A stretch of DNA of 56,777 nt from Bacteroidales bacterium (GTDB lineage Bacteria; Bacteroidota; Bacteroidia; Bacteroidales; JAIPAP01), in assembly GCA_021740045.1 (NCBI GenBank), contig JAIPAP010000006.1, positions 1 to 56,777 of the forward strand, in the 5' to 3' direction. The notes under the pieces were generated by a model, which had not been told where the DNA came from, searched no databases, and was given only the letters and a program-made list of their open reading frames with translations. Below are positions 7,382 to 16,578 of the stretch, in pieces. The position numbers and the translations under genes were made by a program. Every line of letters starts with the position of its first letter. The first letter of the stretch is position 1.

Positions 7382-7488
7382 AATAATAAGGTTTAGATAG
7401 GGAAATGGTGTGCAAGAATGTATATGAATTATTATGAACGATCATTTGTAAAACTGCTCGAGACTGTTGAAAAATATTTCATTCGTCT

Positions 7489-7534
7489 CTTGAAAGTAAT
7501 GATTTCATTAACTATTTTTGTCTTAAATTGACAA
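7489..7534 (+). promoter_or_regulatory. Promoter and overlapping operator of the restriction-modification operon
   Basis: The -7 box TATTTTTG at 7513-7520 matches TAnnTTTG, with CTTG at 7489-7492 exactly 20 bases upstream as the -33 element. An inverted repeat TTGTC-ttaaatt-GACAA (7518-7534) overlaps the end of the -7 box and the expected transcription start. A repressor bound there would block initiation, fitting autoregulation by the control protein encoded first in the operon. Confidence 0.55.
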
Positions 7535-7553
7535 GTATTAATTTACCTGAATA

Positions 7554-7880
7554 ATGAAGCAAACATTTGGTGAACATATAAGGCAACTGAGACTTTCAAA
7601 GGGCTGGACGCTAACTAAACTGGCAGCACAATTAGATATGGATTCGGCCAACTTAAGTAAAATAGAAAATGGAAAACGGGAATTTGACCAAAAACGGATA
7701 GCAAAACTAGCTAATGCATTTGACTTGGATGTTAACGAACTAACGGAAGAATTCTTAAGTGATCAATTTGCGAAAGCAATTTATGCATCGAAATCAAGCT
7801 TAAATAGTTTAAAATTGGCTGAGGAGAAAGTCAGGTATCTCCAACAGAAGAATGCCAAACAAAGCAGTATAAACTTGTAG
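7554..7880 (+). CDS. XRE-type helix-turn-helix control protein of the R-M operon
   Basis: 108 residues with an N-terminal Cro/C1 helix-turn-helix: 'IRQLRLSKGWTLTKLAAQL' then 'ANLSKIENGKREFDQKRIAK', followed by a charged C-terminal helix. Small XRE proteins placed first in a restriction-modification operon usually act as C proteins. They delay endonuclease synthesis until the host DNA is methylated. The methyltransferase starts 8 bases after its stop. The overlapping inverted repeat upstream is the likely binding site. Confidence 0.82.
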   Translation: MKQTFGEHIRQLRLSKGWTLTKLAAQLDMDSANLSKIENGKREFDQKRIAKLANAFDLDVNELTEEFLSDQFAKAIYASKSSLNSLKLAEEKVRYLQQKNAKQSSINL

Positions 7881-7888
7881 TTATTCTC

Positions 7889-9331
7889 ATGTATACAGCA
7901 AACAATATATCAAAAGTAAATGAAGACCTCATATTAGAATATTTGAAGGTGCCATCCGATGTCCAGAGAATTAAATTAAAGGACAGGTATGATCATAAAT
8001 TCAGGATTAATAAATCATTAAACAGGTCCTTAATCTCATTTCAAGCGAATAAGTCCGAGCCACTATATCGTTGGTTTAAGTTCAAGGAAGGTTTTTCCAG
8101 CGCCTTTGTAAATACTATCCTGGCTGAATTCTCAAATCCACAAAAGCAACAGGTTATACTTGACCCTTTTGCAGGTATTGGCACAACCCTTACAACCAGC
8201 CTTATAAGTGGACATAGAGCAATCGGAATAGAATTGTTAAAACCGGCAATTTTGGCTGCCAAAGCCAGAATCGCCAGCCACCAAGTCAAACAACCGGAAC
8301 TGAATCAATTAATCATTGATATTGAAACTCTGGATTTTTATGATCACGCAGTTGAAGACAAGTATTTTTTCAAACATATTACCATAACAAAAGGAGCATT
8401 CTTAAAGGAAACGGAAATTGCTATTGCCAACGTGAATAAATATCTATCAACGCTGCGAGCAGATAGTACTATCCGTCAATTGGCTGAATTTGCGATGACA
8501 TCAGTTTTGGAAGACATATCCTTTACAAGAAAAGACGGACAATACTTGCGTTGGGATTACAGGGCTGATAGAAATCTGAAGTCAAAATTCAGTAAGGGAG
8601 AAATCCATGAGTTAAAGCAAAAATTATTGGAAAAGTTGTATTTGATAAGAGAAGATATATTCGCATCAAAACAAATTGATATTCAGGATTATTATGAACT
8701 CTACAACGCTAGTTCATTGGAAAAAATTCATGATCTTGAAGACGAATCCGTTGATCTTGTGATTACCTCACCTCCCTATTGTAACAGATATGACTATACG
8801 AGAACATATGCTTTGGAACTAGCCTATAATGGAGTTGATGACCAGGAGATTAAAAAATTAAGACAAACGCTCTTGTCTGCAACTGTTGAAAATAAGAGCA
8901 AGTACAATATTCTAAAAGAAATCTACACAAAATATGGTAAGCAAAGCACTTTTGACGAAATTGTAGGTTCTTTCCGCAAGCAAGCTGCACTGAATGAATC
9001 CATTGCAGGTCTCTATTATCACAGGAATAAATTAAACAACAAGAATATTCCTTACATGGTTAGCAATTACTTTTTTGAAATGAATTTTATTATATGGGAA
9101 CTTGAGCGTGTATTAAAAAAAGGTGGTAAAGTTGTAATGGTCAATGATAATGTTAGGTACAATGGATCTGAAATCCCTGTAGATTTAATCTTATCGGAGT
9201 TTGCAGCTGATGCGGGATTATATACGGATGTCATTTGGATACTTGAAAAAGGTAAAGGAAATAGTAGTCAGCAAATGGGCGCTCATGGCAGGAAGGAAAC
9301 TAGAAAATGTGTATATGTTTGGTCAAAATAA
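7889..9331 (+). CDS. DNA methyltransferase, probably N4-cytosine or N6-adenine type
   Basis: 480 residues. The SAM-binding motif I is 'DPFAGIGTTLTTSL' starting near residue 92, followed by 'AIGIEL'. The catalytic motif IV 'TSPPY' lies near residue 293, in 'DLVITSPPYCNRYDY'. TSPPY favours N4-cytosine methylation, although DPPY-like variants also methylate adenine N6. The order motif I then motif IV, with about 200 residues between, differs from the common beta-class order (IV before I). The operon context (control protein, this gene, then a nuclease 6 bases downstream) makes it the protective half of a type II restriction-modification system. Its target sequence cannot be read from the protein. 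Confidence 0.88.
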   Translation: MYTANNISKVNEDLILEYLKVPSDVQRIKLKDRYDHKFRINKSLNRSLISFQANKSEPLYRWFKFKEGFSSAFVNTILAEFSNPQKQQVILDPFAGIGTTLTTSLISGHRAIGIELLKPAILAAKARIASHQVKQPELNQLIIDIETLDFYDHAVEDKYFFKHITITKGAFLKETEIAIANVNKYLSTLRADSTIRQLAEFAMTSVLEDISFTRKDGQYLRWDYRADRNLKSKFSKGEIHELKQKLLEKLYLIREDIFASKQIDIQDYYELYNASSLEKIHDLEDESVDLVITSPPYCNRYDYTRTYALELAYNGVDDQEIKKLRQTLLSATVENKSKYNILKEIYTKYGKQSTFDEIVGSFRKQAALNESIAGLYYHRNKLNNKNIPYMVSNYFFEMNFIIWELERVLKKGGKVVMVNDNVRYNGSEIPVDLILSEFAADAGLYTDVIWILEKGKGNSSQQMGAHGRKETRKCVYVWSK

Positions 9332-9337
9332 ATAGCT

Positions 9338-10294
9338 ATGAATAACTATACTGAGAACCTGAGAAAGTTAAAATCACTGTTAATAGTCACCTCTCTTCAA
9401 AAACGCCGCGATGTAGAAGCATTTAATAAAATCAAGAAAATAGACATTGAGCTAAAATGGCAACCCTTATCAAATTTGCTGATAGAAAATGATGTTTGGG
9501 ATTATGTCGTGAAGACCAGACAATATGAACCTAAGTATGTGTTTTGCCACCCTGATATTATTATAGCAGATAAATCAACCAGTTTATATTACCGGGGACT
9601 TTGTGGGTTGTCAATGAAAGCAGCAAAAGATTATTTTGGAGCTATTGAAAAAATAGAATCCGGTAATAAGCAGGCCAGGCTAGGCAAAGAGAAAGCACTA
9701 AGAATAGCCCGCATATACAATATGTTTATCTGCTCAATTATCAAAGGGTCATATAAGTGGACACTAGAAAATGGAAAAAGGACCTTAATTGCAACGCTTG
9801 GAATTACCTTGGATGGGATAATGAGGAACCGGGTAGGTGCCTTAGCAGAAGAACGTATAAGAACCATGGTATTTGAATGGTTGATAGAAAAGGGATTAAT
9901 AATGGATGAAATCACTGAGATTGATTCAAATGAATTTGAGCTTAAAGATGATATTATCATGAGGTTTTCATCGGAACCGGACATATATTTTACAAGGAAG
10001 TCCGGTTCAGGTGAAGAATTACTTGCACTTATAGAAATCAAAGGAGGGATTGATCCTGCTGGAGCACTTGAAAGATATGGAGCCGCAACAAAGTCCTTTC
10101 AGCAAGCATTAAAAGAGAATCCCCGGTGCAAGAACTTTTTTCTAACAGCTGTTTTTACCCAAGAGCTCTTAAGCCGAATTAAAGGTGACCGCCTTGTCGA
10201 AAAATACTATGATATCGTCAAGATTCTGGAGGACCCTAAAGTGAAAGATGATTTTTTTGACGAGTTATTTCACTATACGTTGAGATTGATCTAA
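9338..10294 (+). CDS. Type II restriction endonuclease, PD-(D/E)XK type
   Basis: 318 residues. A PD-(D/E)XK active site is visible: Pro214-Asp215 in 'SEPDIYFTRK' and Glu233-x-Lys235 in 'LIEIKGG', with the beta-strand spacing expected. The remaining sequence is largely helical. It follows the methyltransferase gene by 6 bases and closes the operon. The general appearance reminds me of the XcyI-type family, but that is memory, not a search, and the methyltransferase motif order argues for caution. The role is cleavage of unmethylated invading DNA. Confidence 0.75.
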   Translation: MNNYTENLRKLKSLLIVTSLQKRRDVEAFNKIKKIDIELKWQPLSNLLIENDVWDYVVKTRQYEPKYVFCHPDIIIADKSTSLYYRGLCGLSMKAAKDYFGAIEKIESGNKQARLGKEKALRIARIYNMFICSIIKGSYKWTLENGKRTLIATLGITLDGIMRNRVGALAEERIRTMVFEWLIEKGLIMDEITEIDSNEFELKDDIIMRFSSEPDIYFTRKSGSGEELLALIEIKGGIDPAGALERYGAATKSFQQALKENPRCKNFFLTAVFTQELLSRIKGDRLVEKYYDIVKILEDPKVKDDFFDELFHYTLRLI

Positions 10295-10566
10295 CGTCCC
10301 TCAACCCTAAAGCAAGAGTATAACATATATAAGCTGATTTAGCGTAATATATCCTTTCTTATTTACATAAGTTCTAAATTGTTACATATCGGCAATAAAC
10401 AGCTTGAATTTCAATAAAAGTATTTTTACTTTTATAAGTTACTAACGATGGCTGTCCATATTCTGCAAATTTAACTGGGAAGGTGTTGATTGAACACAAA
10501 ATATACTAGTTTTCAAAGGGTTAAATCTAACTAATAATCCGAATAATACATAAAACCAATTAAATT
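10295..10566. other. AT-rich intergenic stretch
   Basis: 272 bases between the restriction operon and the first surface-protein gene. I see no clear terminator, repeat or small gene. The 5' leader of the next gene presumably lies here, but no good TAnnTTTG box was found. Confidence 0.4.
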
Positions 10567-13500
10567 ATGAGAACCTTTACATTTTCCTTGGCATTATTGC
10601 TCTCCACAGCAATTTCGGTGCACTGTCAAGAAAAAGCACCGGTAAAATCAAATGAATTAAACCCCTCCAGCCAAACACTTGTAGAGGGGGATTCTTCCAG
10701 GCAGCTTCTTTTACAAAAAAACACAAATAGTTGCGCCAATCAAAACACTGACCGCTTCGGGCATTTCGAATATATTTATTGCGGTGGAGCCGAGCCTGTT
10801 TATACCATCTATTTTTGGGGGATAGCTCTTGATAGCCTGGAATTGGGTTACGGCGATGAGGCGGCTATTTTTGACGGCAATAAACAAGTGGGCACCAAAT
10901 ATTTTGATTCTTCGCCGCAACCGGGCTCCTTTGATTGGGATATGATAGCTTGTTCACAACTTCAAAATGAGCCCGGTTATACTCCCGGCAATCCTTTCAC
11001 CCTTAAATGTTGGGCTGATGATGAGCAAATCGAATCGGAGAACTATGTGCTTACCTTCCATGATCCATACGGAGATGCCTGGACGGAGCCGGTTTTCCCT
11101 GAGGGCGACGGAGTTTATAGCATAATTACCGTTGAATGGACATCTTTAGTTACGGTTAACGGCATCATTTACGCGGCCGATAACGAGGAACCGCTTTCGA
11201 ATGTGGATGTTACCATTACGGGAACTTCTTTCTCAGCGATTACCGATGAAGATGGTTATTATGAAATCGATAGCATACCGGCAGGGGTTTATGATATGGT
11301 AGCATCTGCCCAGGGTTTTCAAACGGAGACCCAATCGGATGTTGAACTTGAAGAAGGACAGCAGGTCACTGTGGATTTCTTTTTGGAAGCCAGTGAGGTT
11401 GCTCCTTTCCTTATCGATGCTCAACCAGGACCTGGTTACATAGTCCTCACCTGGGAAGGGATAAACAGCAATAGTGAGCGAACCGGGCACTTCGATTTTT
11501 ATCAATGTGATACCGGCCCCAGTTGGACACAATTCATTCAGCAAGCTCAAATTAATAATGAAGATATGGTTGCCGGTGATGAGGTAGCAGTCTATGATGG
11601 AGATCTGTTGGTAGGGGCATTTACATTGTCCCAGGTTTGCTCACCCGAAAATGTCTTTGAAAATGATTTTCCGGCATGCTCGGATGTTGGCAATGGTGAT
11701 GGGTATACCGTTGGAAATCCGGTATCCTATGTGGCCTGGGATGAGAGTACAGGTATCGAGATCAGTGATTGTACCTTTGAGTTTTTAGATCCCTATGGCG
11801 ATGCCTGGACAGAGCCTACCTTCCCGCCCGGTGAATCGCCATACAGTATAATGACGTTTCAGTTTTACAGCGATTATGAACCATCGTATAACATTTACCG
11901 CGACGATGAGCTGATCGGAGAGGGCTTTGCCGGTAATCATTATACGGATTTCGACGCCAATCAGGGTACCGAATATTGTTATTGTGTCACCCAGATCATG
12001 CCTGACGGGGATGAATCCGATCCGTCCAATATCCGTTGTGCAAGTCCCACGGGTGTATTCAATGCTCCCTTGCTGAGAAAAGCTGAACCGGGGGTGGAAA
12101 GTGTTGAGTTAAGCTGGGAGCCTATTGGTTCAGCCTTCTATGGAGATTACTTCCAATTTCAAGGTGTTGGAGGGCCGGTATGGACAAATTATATCAGCAT
12201 GGCCACTGTGAATAATCAAGACATGCTCCCCGAGGATGAAATTGCCATTTTTGATGGGGATGTGATTTGTGCTGCCTATATCTTAGAGCGTATTTGTACA
12301 CCTGATAACATGTATGAGAATGACCTCCATGCATTTATGATGGGTCCGGGCGGAGACACCTTATATCATCCCGGAAATCCGGTAATTTACAAAGCATGGG
12401 ATAAAAGTGAGGGAACCGAAATTGAGGATTTCGAGGTAAATTACCTCGACCCTAACGGAGATGCCTGGACGGAACCTTTCTTCCCGGAAGGCGACGGCGA
12501 ATATTCCATTATTGAACTGAACTTTTCATTTGATCCATGGAGTTTTAATGTTTATGAACAAAGCGGAAACCTCCTGGAAGAAAACGTCATTGGCCATAGT
12601 TACACCGTCGAGGATGTAACTCCAGGCAGCGATGAGTGTTATTACATTACCCAAATTCTCGAAAACGGAGAGGAATCCGATCCTTCCAATATGCTTTGTG
12701 AAGTTGCCCTCCCAAAGCAACATTATGAATTGGCAGAAGGGTATCAATTTATTTCCAGCCGCTACATTCCTGACGACCCTGATATGTTGGATGTTTTGGA
12801 AGATATCCTGGATGAACACCTTGATTTTGTGCGTAACAGTAACGGTAACATGGTTCAGAAAGTTGGCCCCGAGTGGATTAACGGCATAGGCGACTGGATT
12901 ACCGAAGAAGGATATCTGGTCAAAATGAACCTGCCCAATGACTTAAGCATAGAAGGACAGGTGATGAACCCATTTAAGACCATAACGCTTGATCCGGGTT
13001 ATGAATTCATAAGTTATTTGCCCGATAGTGCAGTAAACGCTCTTACGGCTTTTGAAAACATACTTGATGAACAACTTGACTTTATCAGGAACAGCAATGG
13101 CGAAATGCTGCAAAAAATCGGAGATGATTGGATTAACAATATTGGAGATGCAGCACCCGGTGAAGGGTATCTTGTTAGGATGGAACAGGCGCATCAGTTA
13201 GTTTATTCCGGCAATGGCATTTGTCCCGATGTTTTCACCTTCCCTGAACAAGGTGTAACCTATGAAGCCGAAGTTATTAATGGCCAATGCTGGATAGCTG
13301 AAAACGCCAATTCCGGTGAATTCCTTTCATCGGGTGAACCGATGACCGATAATGATACCATTGAAAAGTATTGCCTGAAAGGCCTGCCCTATAATTGTGA
13401 TAAATACGGTGGCTTGTATACGTGGGATGAGGCTATGCAATACAATGCCGATACTATCAATTATGGTATTTGTCCGGAGGGCTGGTATGTTGCAACCGAT

Positions 13501-14487
13501 CATGAGTGGAAAGTGCTGGAAGGAAGCGTTGATAGCCAATATGGAGTTGGTGATCCGCAGTGGGAAAACATTGGCTCCCGAGGTTATGATGCCGGCTTTA
13601 TGTTGAAAGAAGAAGTTGGATGGTATAGTAATGGAAATGGCAAAAATTTGTATGACTTTGCTATGCGCCCCGCCAGTTGGACTTTATCTCCAGATTGGGT
13701 AGGTATGAGTACATGGTTTTGGAATGCCAATGAAACAAATGATCAGGAAGCATGGTACAGATATGCTACATATGATGAACCTGGAGTGAGCCGAAATCCC
13801 GATGGAGATAAAACCATTGGATTAAGTGTTCGATGTGTTCACAGGGACGTGCCTGCCAACAATACTTTACATCAGTCTAAACAGAAACCTGAAGAATCAT
13901 TTTTACAGGGCGGTAATCCCGCCGATGCGGTGTTTATGATCTATCTTCAGCCGGCTGTCGGAATCCATAAAGGAGACCGAATTGCAGCCTTCGATGGAGA
14001 TAAAATGGTTGGATTAGCTACCATCCAATCAAACGATTGGCGTGAGAATCAGTTACCTGTTTTTAGCACATTGGCTAAAGGCGCAGGTTATAAGCCCGGG
14101 AATTCAATACAGTTAAAGCGGGTAACTGAAGAAGGCCTTGATGAAATGGAATTTGACCTTGTGGCCTATTATGATGCCTATACCAGCAGGACATTTCCTG
14201 AAGGTGATGGTTTATATGGCATTGCTAAGGTTTCAACAGGATTGGAAAACAATGAGGCTTATATTTCTATTTATCCAAATCCGGCCAATAACAAAGTGAA
14301 TATTAAAGCAAGCTCCGATATAAGAAGTATAGAGATTTATCAGCAGGATGGAAAACTGCTCAGGGTCATTAATAACATTGCCCAAACAGCATTTATTATT
14401 GATCTCTCCCGCTTTGACCCGGGGACATACATCCTTGAGATCAGGACCAATAACAAATTTAACCGGGAGAAACTGGTCGTCCGGTAA
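10567..14487 (+). CDS. Large modular T9SS-exported surface protein
   Basis: 1306 residues. A signal peptide ('FTFSLALLLSTAISVHCQ') is followed by a mosaic. 'GDEVAVFDG'-type modules lie at about 74-188, 285-431 and 508-651, the latter two closed by an Fn3-like 'EYCYCVTQ...SNIRC' segment. A carboxypeptidase-regulatory-like domain is at 196-275. A two-lobed 'FVSS/KIG...WINGIGD' module is at 718-883. One Fib_succ_major domain is at 884-1093 ('CWIAENANSGEF', 'CPEGWYVATDHEWKVLEG'), and a divergent 'GDRIAAFDGDKMVG' module is at 1114-1224. From 1227 a type A T9SS sorting domain follows ('SIYPNPANNKVNI...FDPGTYILEI'). The protein should be exported through the outer membrane and attached to the surface or released. 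Its substrate is unknown; adhesion or matrix roles are inferred from the domains. Confidence 0.88.
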   Translation: MRTFTFSLALLLSTAISVHCQEKAPVKSNELNPSSQTLVEGDSSRQLLLQKNTNSCANQNTDRFGHFEYIYCGGAEPVYTIYFWGIALDSLELGYGDEAAIFDGNKQVGTKYFDSSPQPGSFDWDMIACSQLQNEPGYTPGNPFTLKCWADDEQIESENYVLTFHDPYGDAWTEPVFPEGDGVYSIITVEWTSLVTVNGIIYAADNEEPLSNVDVTITGTSFSAITDEDGYYEIDSIPAGVYDMVASAQGFQTETQSDVELEEGQQVTVDFFLEASEVAPFLIDAQPGPGYIVLTWEGINSNSERTGHFDFYQCDTGPSWTQFIQQAQINNEDMVAGDEVAVYDGDLLVGAFTLSQVCSPENVFENDFPACSDVGNGDGYTVGNPVSYVAWDESTGIEISDCTFEFLDPYGDAWTEPTFPPGESPYSIMTFQFYSDYEPSYNIYRDDELIGEGFAGNHYTDFDANQGTEYCYCVTQIMPDGDESDPSNIRCASPTGVFNAPLLRKAEPGVESVELSWEPIGSAFYGDYFQFQGVGGPVWTNYISMATVNNQDMLPEDEIAIFDGDVICAAYILERICTPDNMYENDLHAFMMGPGGDTLYHPGNPVIYKAWDKSEGTEIEDFEVNYLDPNGDAWTEPFFPEGDGEYSIIELNFSFDPWSFNVYEQSGNLLEENVIGHSYTVEDVTPGSDECYYITQILENGEESDPSNMLCEVALPKQHYELAEGYQFISSRYIPDDPDMLDVLEDILDEHLDFVRNSNGNMVQKVGPEWINGIGDWITEEGYLVKMNLPNDLSIEGQVMNPFKTITLDPGYEFISYLPDSAVNALTAFENILDEQLDFIRNSNGEMLQKIGDDWINNIGDAAPGEGYLVRMEQAHQLVYSGNGICPDVFTFPEQGVTYEAEVINGQCWIAENANSGEFLSSGEPMTDNDTIEKYCLKGLPYNCDKYGGLYTWDEAMQYNADTINYGICPEGWYVATDHEWKVLEGSVDSQYGVGDPQWENIGSRGYDAGFMLKEEVGWYSNGNGKNLYDFAMRPASWTLSPDWVGMSTWFWNANETNDQEAWYRYATYDEPGVSRNPDGDKTIGLSVRCVHRDVPANNTLHQSKQKPEESFLQGGNPADAVFMIYLQPAVGIHKGDRIAAFDGDKMVGLATIQSNDWRENQLPVFSTLAKGAGYKPGNSIQLKRVTEEGLDEMEFDLVAYYDAYTSRTFPEGDGLYGIAKVSTGLENNEAYISIYPNPANNKVNIKASSDIRSIEIYQQDGKLLRVINNIAQTAFIIDLSRFDPGTYILEIRTNNKFNREKLVVR

Positions 14488-14514
14488 AACACGGGATGAG
14501 TATTTGAGGGAATG

Positions 14515-14548
14515 CAGGCTGCCTTTTTATAAGGTAGCCTGTTTTTTT
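14515..14548 (+). terminator. Intrinsic terminator
   Basis: Arms CAGGCTGCCTT and AAGGTAGCCTG (one G-T pair) around a 5-base loop, followed by seven T residues. It lies 27 bases after the stop of the 1306-residue surface protein. Confidence 0.85.
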
Positions 14549-14903
14549 GTAAAAGTGATAACTATCAAGTGTTATATAACTGGAAAATCTAAATTTAAGG
14601 GTCGATATAAATAACTCATCAAAATTTACGCCGTATTAAAAATTGACAAAGCAAGTAAAAATGATTTAAAATATCATATGGTAAATGCATTCATATTTTA
14701 ATAATAATAACAACCATACTGTGATTTTATAGTATAATTCTCATTTAATGTCAGCGTAATACACTACATCAAATATGCTAATTCCACTAAAAATATATAC
14801 CAATACAATTCCTAATTTAGAAAAATCAACATATTAAAACAATGACATATAAAAGATGTTAAATTTGTTATTATTGAATATTGAATAATAAAAACCTCAA
14901 ACT
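14549..14903 (+). promoter_or_regulatory. AT-rich leader with a candidate -7 box
   Basis: This very AT-rich stretch contains no convincing gene. A TAAATTTG box (14860-14867) matches TAnnTTTG and lies 36 bases upstream of the next start codon. No standard -33 box is evident at 19-21 bases. Confidence 0.4.
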
Positions 14904-16565
14904 ATGAAAAAATTTACTAAATCAACAGTGTTTTTAGTGTTGTTGTTTATCAGCAATTTTCTTATTGCACAAACGGTACCAAATCTAATTGACTACCAGG
15001 GTAAACTCTCTGATAGTGACGGAAACCCTTTAGATGAACAAGTTTCGATCACTTTTTCAATATATCCGGTTTCCAGTGGCGGCAGTGCTTTATGGAGCGA
15101 AACCCAGGAACAGGTCTATGTATCGGAAGGTGTTTTTCATGTTTTGCTTGGATCGCAAAACCCGTTCCCTGCTGATTTGTTTGACCAATCTTCGCTTTGG
15201 CTCGGGATTAATGTAAATAATGATGGTGAGATGACTCCCCGCAGCCGCATTGCCAGTGTGCCATTTGCCATGAAGTCGGCATCTTCGGTACCTGATGAGG
15301 ACTGGAGCATTGAGGGTGATTATATGTACTCGGCCGATAAACTGGTGGGTATAGGTACTTCTTCGCCTGCTACCAAGCTTGAAGTATCGAAAAGCGGCGA
15401 AAATTTTATGCGGATCACCTCAACCAGTAATGAACGGGCAGGTCTTGAGCTTATCCGTCCAGGAGCTGCCAATTATCGTGATTGGCGGATCTTTAATGAC
15501 GGCGGTAACCTTTATTTTAATGTTGATAATGATGAATTTATCGAAGATGATGGCACTAACTTGCTTTATATGGATTACCTGAGCCATCAGATAGGAGTGG
15601 GAACACAAGACCCTACTGCTAAATTTGAAGTTGATGGTGGAATAAAAGCTACATCCTTCACCGGCGATGCTTCAGGCTTAACCAATCTCCCCTGGCAGCT
15701 CAATGGAGATAATGTATATCGGGAAGAAGGATTTGTTGGAATCGGTACCAATGATCCCGATACCCACTTGGATATAATAAGCTCCAACTCCTCTACTTGG
15801 ATTAAGTTAGACGCTGCTAATGATGCTGGCTCGGGGATCGTATTTGCTCAAGCCGGACTTCAGTGGTGGAAATTAAAAAATTATACCGTAGGTCAGGCTA
15901 ACCGTATGCAGTTTGAAATAGCAGGTATGCCGGTTGTCGATATCGGTATTATTGAAAGCGTTGGAATGAATTTATACAAATTAGACGGTGCTAAAACCAT
16001 ATCCCTGCAAACTACCGAAAACAATCAGGATGGTTCTTCCATAAAATTATATAAATCCAATGGCGATTTGTCTCTCGAATTAGATGCCGAATATGGCGGA
16101 GTAGGGGGCGATTCACGGATAATAACCGATGTTCTTAAAATAACCGGCGGCAGCGACCTGGCCGAACCCTTTAACACAAAAGATGAAAACATTGAAAAAG
16201 GCATGGTATTATCTATTGATCCTGAAAGCCCCGGACAGCTTATGCTTTCCGATAAATCCTATGATAAATGCGTGGCAGGTATTGCCAGCGGAGCCGGCGG
16301 CATTAATGCAGGAATGATCATGGGACAGAAAGAGTCCATTGCCAACGGGGATGTTCCTGTAGCCCTTACCGGGAGGGTTTATTGTTGGGTTGATGCTACG
16401 GAAAATCCCGTAAATCCAGGTGATTTGTTAACTACTTCCGATACTCCGGGCCATGCAATGAAAGTAAATGATCATACCAAAGCTCATGGAGCCATTATCG
16501 GTAAGGCAATGACTTCATTGGACAAAGGAACTGGTCTGGTGCTGGTATTGGTTGCTCTTCAATAA
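14904..16565 (+). CDS. Secreted 'tail-fibre-like' protein with repeated VGIGT motifs
   Basis: 553 residues with a signal peptide ('STVFLVLLFISNFLIAQ'). Residues about 27-130 form a domain seen in many Bacteroidota exported proteins ('YQGKLSDSDGNPLDEQVSI' through 'TPRSRIASVPFAMKSAS'). The central region repeats 'VGIGTSSPATKLEV', 'IGVGTQDPTAKFEV' and 'VGIGTNDPDTHLDI', as in phage-tail-like beta-solenoid proteins. A conserved C-terminal domain starts at 'KITGGSDLAEPF' and ends 'GTGLVLVLVALQ'. No T9SS sorting domain and no S74 chaperone dyad are evident. The next gene starts 13 bases after the stop and has a related N-terminal domain, so the two probably form an operon. Confidence 0.82.
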   Translation: MKKFTKSTVFLVLLFISNFLIAQTVPNLIDYQGKLSDSDGNPLDEQVSITFSIYPVSSGGSALWSETQEQVYVSEGVFHVLLGSQNPFPADLFDQSSLWLGINVNNDGEMTPRSRIASVPFAMKSASSVPDEDWSIEGDYMYSADKLVGIGTSSPATKLEVSKSGENFMRITSTSNERAGLELIRPGAANYRDWRIFNDGGNLYFNVDNDEFIEDDGTNLLYMDYLSHQIGVGTQDPTAKFEVDGGIKATSFTGDASGLTNLPWQLNGDNVYREEGFVGIGTNDPDTHLDIISSNSSTWIKLDAANDAGSGIVFAQAGLQWWKLKNYTVGQANRMQFEIAGMPVVDIGIIESVGMNLYKLDGAKTISLQTTENNQDGSSIKLYKSNGDLSLELDAEYGGVGGDSRIITDVLKITGGSDLAEPFNTKDENIEKGMVLSIDPESPGQLMLSDKSYDKCVAGIASGAGGINAGMIMGQKESIANGDVPVALTGRVYCWVDATENPVNPGDLLTTSDTPGHAMKVNDHTKAHGAIIGKAMTSLDKGTGLVLVLVALQ

Positions 16566-16567
16566 AC

Positions 16568-16573
16568 AGGAGG
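16568..16573 (+). promoter_or_regulatory. Strong ribosome-binding site deciding the start at 16579
   Basis: AGGAGG lies five bases before the second of two adjacent ATG codons (16576 and 16579). The frame is open from 16552, but a start there would precede this site and overlap the previous gene. Confidence 0.65.
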
Positions 16574-16578
16574 TTATG

